A stretch of 64,000 bases of DNA from Nocardia jiangxiensis NBRC 101359 (GTDB lineage: Bacteria; Actinomycetota; Actinomycetes; Mycobacteriales; Mycobacteriaceae): assembly GCF_000308615.1 (NCBI RefSeq), contig NZ_BAGB01000002.1:62001-126000 (forward strand). Direction: 5' to 3'. The number at the start of each line of letters is the position of its first letter. Position 1 is the first letter of the stretch. Under the pieces are notes generated by a model. It had not been told where the DNA came from. It did not search any database and saw only the letters and a list, made by a program, of their open reading frames with translations. Below, piece after piece: positions 53,620 through 61,941 of this stretch. A program made the position numbers and the translations under genes.

Positions 53620-54393
53620 ATGGCGCGCGAACCCGTATTCGACGTTCTCACCGGATTGGTCCGCACTATTTTCCGGGCGCAGGGCCTGCGGATGGACATC
53701 ACCGGGCAGGAGAACATTCCGCGCTCCGGGGGTGCGGTACTGGCCGTGAACCACACCGCCTACCTGGATTTCATGGAGGTCGGCCTGGTGGGCCGACGCT
53801 CGGGCCGCAACGTCCGCTACATGATGAAGGCCGAACTCGAGCACGGCATCGTCGGCTGGCTCATGAAGCACTGCAAGGCGATCGGCGTCGATCGCAGCCA
53901 CGGTGCGGAGTCCTACGGGCGTGCGGTGACGGCGTTGCGGGACGGTGAGATCGTGGTCGTCTATCCGGAGGCGACGATCAGCCGCAGTTTCGAGTTGAAG
54001 GAATTCAAATCCGGCGCGGCGCGGATGGCGATCGAATCGGGTACGCCGATCGTGCCGATGACGATCTGGGGCGCGCAACGCATCTGGACCAAGGACAACC
54101 CGAAGGAACTGGGCCGCAAACATTTCCCGATCCACATTCGCATCGGCGAGCCCGTCCCGCCGCCGCCCGGCGAACTCACCGCCGCCGGAGTGGACGAGCT
54201 GACCGCCGAATTGCGTTCGCGCATGGGCGATCTGCTCGAGCAGGCGCAGGTGGGATACGACATGCCCGCGGGCGCGCGCTGGGTGCCCGCCCGATTGGGC
54301 GGCGGCGCGCCCACTCCGGAGCGGGCGGCGGTATTGGATGAAGAGGAACTCGCGCGTCGTCGAGCCGCGGCCCAGCGTAGAGCGGAGCGCTGA
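53620..54393 (+). CDS. PlsC family acyltransferase, copy 2
   Basis: A 257-residue paralogue of the previous gene: VNHTAYLDF (H-x4-D), VYPEATISRSFELKEFKSGA, VPMTIWGAQRIW, and a shared C-terminus ARWVPARLGGGAPTPE. The ATG at 53620 sits eight bases after AGGAG, a better place than GTG 53614. The pair, 37 bp apart, probably arose by tandem duplication and is cotranscribed; mycobacteria keep such a run at Rv3814c-Rv3816c (recalled). Confidence 0.9.
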   Translation: MAREPVFDVLTGLVRTIFRAQGLRMDITGQENIPRSGGAVLAVNHTAYLDFMEVGLVGRRSGRNVRYMMKAELEHGIVGWLMKHCKAIGVDRSHGAESYGRAVTALRDGEIVVVYPEATISRSFELKEFKSGAARMAIESGTPIVPMTIWGAQRIWTKDNPKELGRKHFPIHIRIGEPVPPPPGELTAAGVDELTAELRSRMGDLLEQAQVGYDMPAGARWVPARLGGGAPTPERAAVLDEEELARRRAAAQRRAER

Positions 54394-54463
54394 GCCGCGG
54401 ATCGGATCGTTCGGCGGCGACTGTCGGACCAGCCGGGTCCGTCCTCGTGGCTGTGCCCGGCTG

Positions 54464-54633
54464 CTACTGTGTGACGGCCCGATTCGACGGAGTGGCATCG
54501 CCGCGCCGGGTGGCCGCCGCTCCGATGACGCCGATGGCGGCGGCGATCCAGAAGGTGAGCGGGAATCCGGTGGTGACCGAGCCGACCATCAGGGCGGTGG
54601 CGAGCTGGCTGCCGAAGGCGCCGCCGGTCACCT
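54464..54633 (-). pseudogene. 3' fragment of an MFS drug-efflux transporter
   Basis: About 55 codons on the minus strand read GGAFGSQLATALMVGSVTTG then FPLTFWIAAAIGVIGAAA and TRRGD, the last helix pair of a DHA2-type MFS transporter, ending in TAG (54464-54466). All upstream parts are absent; the sequence changes abruptly near 54633 into a TetR gene on the other strand. Confidence 0.75.
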
Positions 54634-54908
54634 CGACCTCCCTCCCGTTCGCCGAGGCCGCGATCGCCGCCTTCCTCGAGGCCGGTCTCGACGAGGCCGC
54701 CGCCGCCCACGCCTACCGCGCCACCTGGCACCTGCTCATCGGCCAGATCGTCAACGACCACCCGCTCGGCCACCCGGGCTTCACCGTCGACCCCGCCATC
54801 TACCCAGCCCTCACCGCCACCCGCCCGCACCTGTCCCACCTCGACTTCGTCGCCGAATTCGAGTGGTCCCTGAACCAACTCCTGAACGGTATCCTCGGCC
54901 CGGAGTGA
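54634..54908 (+). pseudogene. 3' fragment of a TetR regulator
   Basis: About 90 codons read LPFAEAAIAAFLEAGLDEAA, AYRATWHLLIGQIVNDHPLG and FVAEFEWSLNQLLNGILG, the ligand-binding domain end of a TetR protein, stopping at TGA 54906. The DNA-binding N-terminus is missing. Together with the MFS fragment it shows that a divergent efflux pair lost its middle. Confidence 0.75.
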
Positions 54909-54972
54909 AGCGTCGAGGCGGCGGCGGAGTCACGGGTTCGATTGCGCTGCAACGCTTGTGGGTTGATGGGTA

Positions 54973-55785
54973 TCAGCTGCGGAAAGCCGTGGTGCAGGGA
55001 GTGGGGGCAGGGAGGGCGCCGCGGAAGTAGGCCGATGGGGCGGTGCCCATCAGGGTGCGGAATTCGGCGGTCATATGGGACTGGTCGTAGTAGCCGTGCG
55101 TGGCGGCGGTGCTGGCCAAGGGGTCCGGGGTGGGATCGGCCAGCACGCGGCGGAGGCGGCCGATCCGGGAGAACTGCTTGGGGGACAGGCCGATTCCGGT
55201 GGCGAATAGGGTGCGGAGTTGGCGTTCGCTGATGGCGAGACGGGCGGCCACCTCGGGGACGGGGATCGACTGTTCGGCCAGGATCGCGGTGGCCGTGTCC
55301 AGCATTCGGCGCTGGCGGTGGTGCTCCGGATCGTCGGAAAGTATGTGCGGCAGTGCGTATTCCAGAATGCGCAGCGCCTCGTCCGGGGTACTGTGCAGCA
55401 GTCGGTCCGTGAATCCGGCCAGCGGGCCCGGGAAGTCCGCCAGCGGGCGCACGCGGTCGGTCAGTTCGATCGCGGCGACGCCCAGCAGCGGTCGCACCGC
55501 GGCGGGGGCCAGGCGTAATCGCTGACAGGTCGCGGATTCCTCGGCCCGTTTGTACGTCGCGCGGGTGCGCGGGCCGACCACCGCGACGTCGCGGCGGCCC
55601 GACCGCTCGGCCCGGATGACCACGGTGGTCACCGCATGCGGCACATGAGTGAACGGCTCGGCCAGATCGTCGAGGAACGGGATGCGGCCGACGCCCGTGA
55701 CCCACGGTCGCAGAGCCGCCGGAGCCGCGAGCAGCTGCTCGAACTGCTCGGTGGTGCGCACGGGCGCGAGGGACAGGACGCTCAC
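54973..55785 (-). CDS. AraC family transcriptional regulator
   Basis: A 270-residue regulator. The C-terminal AraC-type double helix-turn-helix is clear (PEVAARLAISERQLRTLFAT, then YYDQSHMTAEFRTLMGTAPS). The N-terminal sensing domain resembles DUF6597 (FTHVPHAVTTVVIRAER). GTG 55785. It diverges from the NmrA-like gene with an 86-bp gap and probably controls it. Confidence 0.87.
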   Translation of the reverse strand: MSVLSLAPVRTTEQFEQLLAAPAALRPWVTGVGRIPFLDDLAEPFTHVPHAVTTVVIRAERSGRRDVAVVGPRTRATYKRAEESATCQRLRLAPAAVRPLLGVAAIELTDRVRPLADFPGPLAGFTDRLLHSTPDEALRILEYALPHILSDDPEHHRQRRMLDTATAILAEQSIPVPEVAARLAISERQLRTLFATGIGLSPKQFSRIGRLRRVLADPTPDPLASTAATHGYYDQSHMTAEFRTLMGTAPSAYFRGALPAPTPCTTAFRS

Positions 55786-55871
55786 CGAGCCGACTGTAGG
55801 CGCGTCGGGCCGGGAATGGTCGTGCCGAATTCTCCTATGCCGGTGACCCCGGACCGCAGCAGGCTGAGCCC

Positions 55872-56747
55872 ATGATTCTGGTGACAGGCGCCACGGGTGC
55901 CATCGGCGGTGCTGTGGTTCGGCAATTGGTCGAACGCGGCGAGCAGGTTCGCGCATTCACGAGGAATCCGCAGGCGGCGCGGATGCCCGAGGGGGTCGAG
56001 GTGGTGCGCGGCGACTACGCGGATCCGCCCTCGGTCGCCGCGGCCATGGCGGATGTGCAGGCGGCATTCCTGGTCAATATCCCCGCACCGGGCCGACCCG
56101 ACAGCGACGTCGCACTGGTCGCCGCGGCGCGATCGGCGGGCGTGCGGCGACTGGTGAAGCTCTCCGCCATCGGCACCGGCGATCCCGCGCTGCAGGATTT
56201 CGCGAACTGGCATGTACCCGGTGAGCAGGCGGTGCGGGACAGCGGTCTGACGTGGACGATCCTGCGCCCCAGCTCATTCGCCTCCAATACGCTCGCCTGG
56301 GCTGAGGCGATCCGGACCGGCGAACCGGTGCCGATCCGCACCGGGACGGGCGGTCAGGGGGTGATCGATCCGCGGGACGTCGCGGCGGTGGCGGTCGAGG
56401 CGCTGGTGTCCGACGAGCATGCGGGGCAGGTGTACACGCTGACCGGATCCGTGGCGCTGTCCGAACCGGATCAGGCCAGTGTGCTGGCCACCGAACTGGG
56501 CCGCCCGGTGACGCTCGCACCGCTGTCGCAGGACGCGGTACTGGCGCATCTGCGGGCGCGCGGGCTGTCCGAGGAGTACATCGATGTGGTGCTGCGCGGT
56601 TCGGCCTTCGTCCGCGACGGCGGGAACACCACCGTCACCGATGACGTCCAGCGGGTGCTCGGCCGCGCACCTTGGACGTATGCGCAGTGGGTGCGGGACC
56701 ATCTCGCGGCGTTCACGGACGAGAACGGCGGCGCAATCGAGACATAG
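55872..56747 (+). CDS. NmrA-like NAD(P)-binding oxidoreductase
   Basis: A 291-residue atypical SDR: start MILVTGATGAIGGAVVRQL with the GATGxxG cofactor motif, VKLSAIGTGD, and WTILRPSSFASN, which are typical of NmrA/QOR2-like quinone or isoflavone reductases. The usual catalytic Tyr-x3-Lys is not visible, as in much of this subgroup. Divergent partner of the AraC regulator. Confidence 0.88.
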   Translation: MILVTGATGAIGGAVVRQLVERGEQVRAFTRNPQAARMPEGVEVVRGDYADPPSVAAAMADVQAAFLVNIPAPGRPDSDVALVAAARSAGVRRLVKLSAIGTGDPALQDFANWHVPGEQAVRDSGLTWTILRPSSFASNTLAWAEAIRTGEPVPIRTGTGGQGVIDPRDVAAVAVEALVSDEHAGQVYTLTGSVALSEPDQASVLATELGRPVTLAPLSQDAVLAHLRARGLSEEYIDVVLRGSAFVRDGGNTTVTDDVQRVLGRAPWTYAQWVRDHLAAFTDENGGAIET

Positions 56748-56861
56748 CGGACTGGACGGGTGATCCGACACGCGGTACGCCACGCCGTATCCGCCCGATG
56801 ACAAGGCGGCAACCCGGCAATTCATGGCGCATGTCGGACCGAGTGGATACGGTCGGAGATC

Positions 56862-57872
56862 ATGACGCGCTATGTGATGCCGGCCGAGTCCGCGCCGCAT
56901 GCCCGGACGTGGTTGGCGTGGCCCGCCAAGGAGTCCGTCTGGGAGGAACTACTGCCCGCGGCGCGCGCGGATGTGGCACGACTGGCTCATGCCATCGCCG
57001 AGCACGAACCGGTCGCGCTGCTGGCGCGGCGCGAGCATGTCGAGGATGCGCGCCAGGTCGTCGGTGACGGGGTCAAGGTCGTCTCGGCCCCGCTGGACGA
57101 CTTATGGGTGCGCGATACCGGTGCGACGTTCGTGAAGGCGCCCGGCGGCGACGTGGTGGGTATCGACTTCAACTTCAACGGCTGGGGGCAGAAGGCCGAA
57201 TACCACCTCGACGCACGGGTGGCGCGAAAGATGCTGGAGTACGAGGGAATCGAGCGGGTGGTCGCGCCGATCGTCGCCGAGGGCGGATCGCTCGAGGTCG
57301 ACGGCGAGGGCACGCTGCTGGCGACCGAGAGTTCCCTGGTCAATCCGACGCGCAATCCGGACAGTGACCACGACGCGATCGAACGTGCCCTGGGCGACCT
57401 GCTCGGCGTGCGAAAAGTGGTGTGGCTGCAGGGCGTCGCGGGCCGGGAAGTGACGGACTGCCACGTCGACGCGGTGGCGCGTTTCGCCCGGCCCGGAACG
57501 GTCGTGGTGGATCTGCCGGTGGATCCGGATCGCGACGACGTCTTCGCCCGCGCCGCCGCCCGCGCCCGCGAGATCCTGCGCGAGGCCACCGATGCCGCGG
57601 GGCGCAGTTTCGAGGTCATCGAACTGCCGCAACCGAATCGGGCCGATATGCCCGGCACGCGCGGCGCCGAGTTCCTGTACACCTACGTGCACTTCTACGT
57701 CGGCAACGACGCGGTCTACATGCCCGCCTACGGCGACCGTCACGGTGACGATCGCGCCGCGGGCATCCTCGCCGATGCGTTCCCGGGCCGGGAGATCGTC
57801 CCGGTGGAGTTCAACGCCGTCGCCGAGGGCGGCGGCGGGATTCACGCGGCCACCCAGCAGCAACCCGCTTGA
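56862..57872 (+). CDS. Agmatine deiminase (AguA/PPAD) family protein lacking the catalytic cysteine
   Basis: A 336-residue protein of the agmatine deiminase family, which converts agmatine to N-carbamoylputrescine. The fold and most active-site parts are there: MPAESAPHARTWLAWP, LWVRDTGATF, EGGSLEVDGEG and TDCHVDAVARF. The nucleophile normally in GGGGIHC[AI]TQQQP is replaced: here GGGGIHAATQQQP, with GCG (Ala329) at 57846-57848. As it stands the protein should not work by the known mechanism. Rest of the gene is intact, so it may bind a ligand or be a recent mutant. Confidence 0.85.
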   Translation: MTRYVMPAESAPHARTWLAWPAKESVWEELLPAARADVARLAHAIAEHEPVALLARREHVEDARQVVGDGVKVVSAPLDDLWVRDTGATFVKAPGGDVVGIDFNFNGWGQKAEYHLDARVARKMLEYEGIERVVAPIVAEGGSLEVDGEGTLLATESSLVNPTRNPDSDHDAIERALGDLLGVRKVVWLQGVAGREVTDCHVDAVARFARPGTVVVDLPVDPDRDDVFARAAARAREILREATDAAGRSFEVIELPQPNRADMPGTRGAEFLYTYVHFYVGNDAVYMPAYGDRHGDDRAAGILADAFPGREIVPVEFNAVAEGGGGIHAATQQQPA

Positions 57873-57898
57873 CGGACAAGGGAATCCGCCCCCGCGGG

Positions 57899-58567
57899 TC
57901 AGCTGGGGTCCGAGCCGCGGATCGCGGAGAACCACACCGCGACACCCGCGGCGACCGTGGCGCCTGCGGCGAACCCCGGAAATCCGCCGCCGACGACGTA
58001 CACCCACAGCAGTGCGGCGAACGGTGCGGCCACGACGAATTGGCCGTCCAGCAGGAGGCGACGGGTGAAGCGGGCCGCGTCGGCGGCGTGGGCCGGGCCG
58101 TCGGGATCGGGGCGAGTCGGATTGTCGTGCAGGCGGCCGACAGGTTCGCGATCGCGTACCGGGCCCGAGGGATACAGCCGGACGTTGTCGAGATACACCG
58201 TGCCATCACGGAATTCGGCCGTCGAATCGGTCGCGGTGACCAGCATGGGATCGAAATAGACCGGCAGCCAGCGGGTTCGATCACCTGCGCTGAGTTCGAG
58301 CCACGAGCGGCTGAGCAGCCGGTGCTGTTGACGTATCCGGCGGCAGCCCGGGACGTTTCCAGGTATTCCGGGATCGGTATGCCACGGCAACACCCCGGAC
58401 GCGACCATCAGCCGAAATGCGCTGTACACCAACACGACCAACGCGACAGCGCCCAACATGGCCAACTGCTCCGCATCGGCGAACGGCGCCCAGGCGAGGC
58501 AGATCACCAGGGCGCCGATCGTCGTCAGAACCGGATAGGCCAGCGGGTGGCCCGAGCCGGAAATCAC
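57899..58567 (-). CDS. Membrane protein of unknown function in the ABC operon
   Basis: A 222-residue protein. Two helices at the start (YPVLTTIGALVICLAW, AMLGAVALVVLVYSAFRLMV) and two near the end (FVVAAPFAALLWVYVVGGG, AAGATVAAGVAVWF) flank a soluble middle of about 110 residues with RWLPVYFDPMLVTATDST and TVYLDNVRLYPSGPVR. GTG 58567 overlaps the binding-protein stop (GTGA). No family recognised. Confidence 0.65.
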   Translation of the reverse strand: MISGSGHPLAYPVLTTIGALVICLAWAPFADAEQLAMLGAVALVVLVYSAFRLMVASGVLPWHTDPGIPGNVPGCRRIRQQHRLLSRSWLELSAGDRTRWLPVYFDPMLVTATDSTAEFRDGTVYLDNVRLYPSGPVRDREPVGRLHDNPTRPDPDGPAHAADAARFTRRLLLDGQFVVAAPFAALLWVYVVGGGFPGFAAGATVAAGVAVWFSAIRGSDPS

Positions 58568-60234
58568 TTCAGGAAGCCGACTTTCGTCCAATCAGGGGTG
58601 GACAGGCCGAATGCGCCGAGATTGGCGAGGTTGGAGCGGGTGGCGTAGGTGCCCGAGGCCTGGTTGAGGGTCAGGGAGAAGCCCTCCTTCCAGACCTGCT
58701 CATCGGCCTGGTTGGCCAGCTGGATCGCTTTCGCCGGGTCGAGTTCCGACATCGCCTTGTTGATCCGATCGTTGAGTTCGGGCGTGCCGATCCGGCCGAA
58801 GTTGCCCTGCACGTTGCCGGGAAAATAGCTGTAGATCTGGTCGATGGCGGCCAACGGGAACGGGTTGCCGACCCAGCCCGTCATCAGAAGGTCGAAATTC
58901 CCCGGAACTTCCACTTCGCTGACCATGTTCTTTCCGGGCACCGTCTGGATGTCCACCTTCACGCCGACCTTGGCCAGATCCTGCTGCACGATCTTCGAGG
59001 TGTCGATCCATCCCTGATCGTCGTACATGACATCGCGCAATTGCAGTTTGCGGCCGTCCTTCTCACGCACATCGCCGTTGAGCTTCCAGCCGAGGGCGTC
59101 GAGTTCCTTGGCCGCTTCCTGCGGATCGAAGGCCACGGGCGCGGAGTTGTCCTGATAACCCTTCTGGCCGGCCATGAAGATGTGATTGTTCAGCGGCTTG
59201 GGGTTTTCGACGATGCCGTGCTGGCTCGCGGTCACGATCGCCTGCCGATCGATCGCTTTCGAAATCGCTACGCGCAGTGCGGGATCTTCGAGTATCGCGC
59301 CCTTCGCGCCGTTGAACGTGATCGTGTTGTAGGTGGGTTCCGCGGTTCGCCGGACGACCACGCCGGGAGTGTTCTTCGCCGCCACGACCTTGGCCAGACC
59401 CGAGACATAGGTCCAGTCGATCTCATTGTTCTGGACCGCGCCGAGAACCGCGCTGGAATCGAGTACGGACAGCGTGATCGTATCCAGCTTCGGCGCCGGG
59501 CCCCACCATTTCGGATTGCGCGACAGCGTGATCCGGTTCTGGGTCCGGTCGATATTGCTGATGATGAACGGGCCACCGCTGATCGGCAGTCCGTTCAGGG
59601 CCAGGGTGTTGAATGCCTGCGGCGTCGCGGTGTACGCCTTGGGGTAGAGCGGGCTGAACAGTGACTGCCACGAGGCATACGGTTTGGCCATGGTGACCAC
59701 GGCCTGGCGATCATCCACACCGCGTTCCACCGAGGCGATCCGGTCGTAACCACTCGTGGCGGAGACCTGGAATTCCGTGTTGGTCCCGTTCATGGCGGCG
59801 GCCTCGGAACGCATATCTTCCCAGGTTATCGGCGTACCGTCGGACCACACCGCTTTGGGATTGATCGTGTAGACGATCTTCTGCGGATTGGTGCCGGTCA
59901 GCTTGATATCGGTGAAATAGTTGTGGTCGACCGAAATATTGCCCGCGGCATCGCTGGTGACGGTTTCGGGCAGTACCGGGCCGAGGACATAGTTCACGGT
60001 TTCCGCGGTATTGCCGTTGACCTGCAGGGCGTTGTAATTCTCCGGCATCGCGCTGATCGCCTCGCGCAGATTCCCCCCGTCGCGCAACTTGTCCACCGGC
60101 TGCGGATTGATATCCGCCGCCGCCCCCACGGTATTGACGCCCCCGACTGACCCCCCGGAACTACATCCCGACACCACCAGCCCGACGGCCAGCGCCGGGA
60201 TCGCGAGCGGGAGCAGGGTCGAACGAATCCGCAT
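58564..60234 (-). CDS. Peptide/nickel-type ABC transporter substrate-binding lipoprotein 1
   Basis: A 556-residue SBP family 5 lipoprotein. Signal peptide ends in the lipobox VVSGC; the body has YTINPKAVWSDGTPITWEDM, RVAISKAIDRQAIV and GQKGYQDNSAP, typical of DppA/OppA-like proteins. ATG 60234 is preferred to the codon ten residues upstream. It has the same length as, and close similarity to, the gene before it. Confidence 0.9.
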   Translation of the reverse strand: MRIRSTLLPLAIPALAVGLVVSGCSSGGSVGGVNTVGAAADINPQPVDKLRDGGNLREAISAMPENYNALQVNGNTAETVNYVLGPVLPETVTSDAAGNISVDHNYFTDIKLTGTNPQKIVYTINPKAVWSDGTPITWEDMRSEAAAMNGTNTEFQVSATSGYDRIASVERGVDDRQAVVTMAKPYASWQSLFSPLYPKAYTATPQAFNTLALNGLPISGGPFIISNIDRTQNRITLSRNPKWWGPAPKLDTITLSVLDSSAVLGAVQNNEIDWTYVSGLAKVVAAKNTPGVVVRRTAEPTYNTITFNGAKGAILEDPALRVAISKAIDRQAIVTASQHGIVENPKPLNNHIFMAGQKGYQDNSAPVAFDPQEAAKELDALGWKLNGDVREKDGRKLQLRDVMYDDQGWIDTSKIVQQDLAKVGVKVDIQTVPGKNMVSEVEVPGNFDLLMTGWVGNPFPLAAIDQIYSYFPGNVQGNFGRIGTPELNDRINKAMSELDPAKAIQLANQADEQVWKEGFSLTLNQASGTYATRSNLANLGAFGLSTPDWTKVGFLK

Positions 60235-60260
60235 GGATCGATCCTTCCGTCGAGACGGCC

Positions 60261-61931
60261 TCATTTCGCGAAGCCGATTGCGGTGAAGTCGTAGCTGCCC
60301 AGGCCGGGTGCGCCGATATTGGCGAGGGTGGCCCGGGTGGCCCAGTTGCCCGGATCCTGGGTCAGTGGAAGGGAGTGACCTTCGGCGAAGATCTGGGTGT
60401 CGACCTGATTCGCCAGCGCGATGGCTTTGTCCGGATCGAGTTCGGACAGCGCCTTGTCGATCAGATCGTTCAGGGCGGGTGAGCCGATCCGGCCGTAATT
60501 GCCCTGCACGTTGTTCGGGTACAGGCCGAATTCCTGCGGAATGCTGTTGAACACGAACACATCACCCGACAAGACATACTGTGCGGTGTCGAAGTCGCCC
60601 GGAATGATCACATTGGTGAAGTAGTCCTGCCCGGGGCGGGTGTCGATGGACATCTTCACGCCGATCTTCGCCAGATCCGACTGGATCATCTTGGCGATGG
60701 CGACCCAGCCCGGATCGTTGTACATCACATCGCGGAACGCGAGCTGACGGCCGTCCTTCACCCGGACCTCGCCCTGCAGCTTCCAGCCCAGGTCGTCCAA
60801 CTGCCGCGCCGCCGCGGCCGGGTCGTAGGCGACCGGAGCCGAATTGTCCTGGTAGCCCTTCTGTCCCATGACGAAGACGTGGTTGTTGAGCACCTTCGGG
60901 TGATCGGTCAGACCCGCCAGACTCGTATCGGCGATGGCCTGCCGGTTGATCGCCTTCGCGATCGCCACGCGCAGTGCGGGATCGGACAGGATCGAACCGG
61001 GCGCGCCGTTGAAGGTCAGCCAGCGCCACATGTTCATCGGCGCGTGCCGCAGTTGCAGTCCCGCGGTGCGCCGGATCAGCAGCACGTCGTTCAGATTCGC
61101 CATGCGGGCGAGGTCGAGTTCGTTGTTCTGCAGGGCCGCGGCCCAGGTCGACTGGTCCAGCACGCTGTAGGTGACGGTGTCCAGCTTCGGCGGCGTACCC
61201 CACCACTTCGGGTTGCGCGCCAACACTATTCGGCGCTGCGTGCGGTCGATCGACTGTACGACGAACGGTCCCGCGGACGGTCCCATATGGTCGACCAGAC
61301 TGTGGTTGAACGTATCCGGGGTGCCGCTCACCGATTTCGGATACAGGATCGAGTTGCCCGAGTACTGGCCGCGCCAATCGGCGTAGGGCGTACTGAAGGT
61401 CAGCACTGCCTGCCGGTCGTCGACACCCCGCTCGACCTTCTCGACCCGGTCGAAACCGTTGCTGATGGCGTACAGGTAGCCCTTGTCCCGGCCGTTCAAC
61501 GCCTGCCAGGTCGCGGCCAGATCCTCCCAGGTGATCGGGGTGCCGTCGGACCACACCGCCTTGGGATTGATGGTGTAGACGACCTGCTGCGGATTGGTGT
61601 TGGTCAGCTTGATGTCGGTGAAGTAGTCGGTATCGATGGTGAGCTGTCCGGCAGGGTCGGCCTTGAACGCTCGCGGCATCGTCCACCGGAGGAGATCGGC
61701 TGTCTCACCCTCGTTTCCGTCGACGCACTGCACATTCCAGTTCGACGGGATGGCGGTGATCGCCAATCGCAGATTGCCGCCCTCGCGGACGTTCTCGCGG
61801 GGCTGCGGATTGATGTCGTTGGTGGTGCCCAACGTCGCCGAGCCGGTCGAGCCCGTCCCGGACGAACACGCCGCCGCCAGTGCCGATACCGATGCCGCCG
61901 CAACGACTTTGCCGAATGTGCGCCTCTTCAC
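60261..61931 (-). CDS. Peptide/nickel-type ABC transporter substrate-binding lipoprotein 2
   Basis: A 556-residue paralogue: lipobox LAAAC after KRRTFGKVVAAASVSALA, YTINPKAVWSDGTPITWEDL, RVAIAKAINRQAIA, GQKGYQDNSAPVAYDP. Start GTG 61931. It is 27 bp upstream of the other binding-protein gene and 10 bp downstream of the ATPase gene. The two differ most in the ligand-facing central part, so they may take different peptides. Confidence 0.9.
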   Translation of the reverse strand: MKRRTFGKVVAAASVSALAAACSSGTGSTGSATLGTTNDINPQPRENVREGGNLRLAITAIPSNWNVQCVDGNEGETADLLRWTMPRAFKADPAGQLTIDTDYFTDIKLTNTNPQQVVYTINPKAVWSDGTPITWEDLAATWQALNGRDKGYLYAISNGFDRVEKVERGVDDRQAVLTFSTPYADWRGQYSGNSILYPKSVSGTPDTFNHSLVDHMGPSAGPFVVQSIDRTQRRIVLARNPKWWGTPPKLDTVTYSVLDQSTWAAALQNNELDLARMANLNDVLLIRRTAGLQLRHAPMNMWRWLTFNGAPGSILSDPALRVAIAKAINRQAIADTSLAGLTDHPKVLNNHVFVMGQKGYQDNSAPVAYDPAAAARQLDDLGWKLQGEVRVKDGRQLAFRDVMYNDPGWVAIAKMIQSDLAKIGVKMSIDTRPGQDYFTNVIIPGDFDTAQYVLSGDVFVFNSIPQEFGLYPNNVQGNYGRIGSPALNDLIDKALSELDPDKAIALANQVDTQIFAEGHSLPLTQDPGNWATRATLANIGAPGLGSYDFTAIGFAK

Positions 61932-61941
61932 GAATCTGCTC

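Noticed and set aside
54447..54908. A single 153-residue gene
   Set aside because: Its first third is the complement of an MFS transporter end and only the rest is TetR-like; it is better read as two gene remains.
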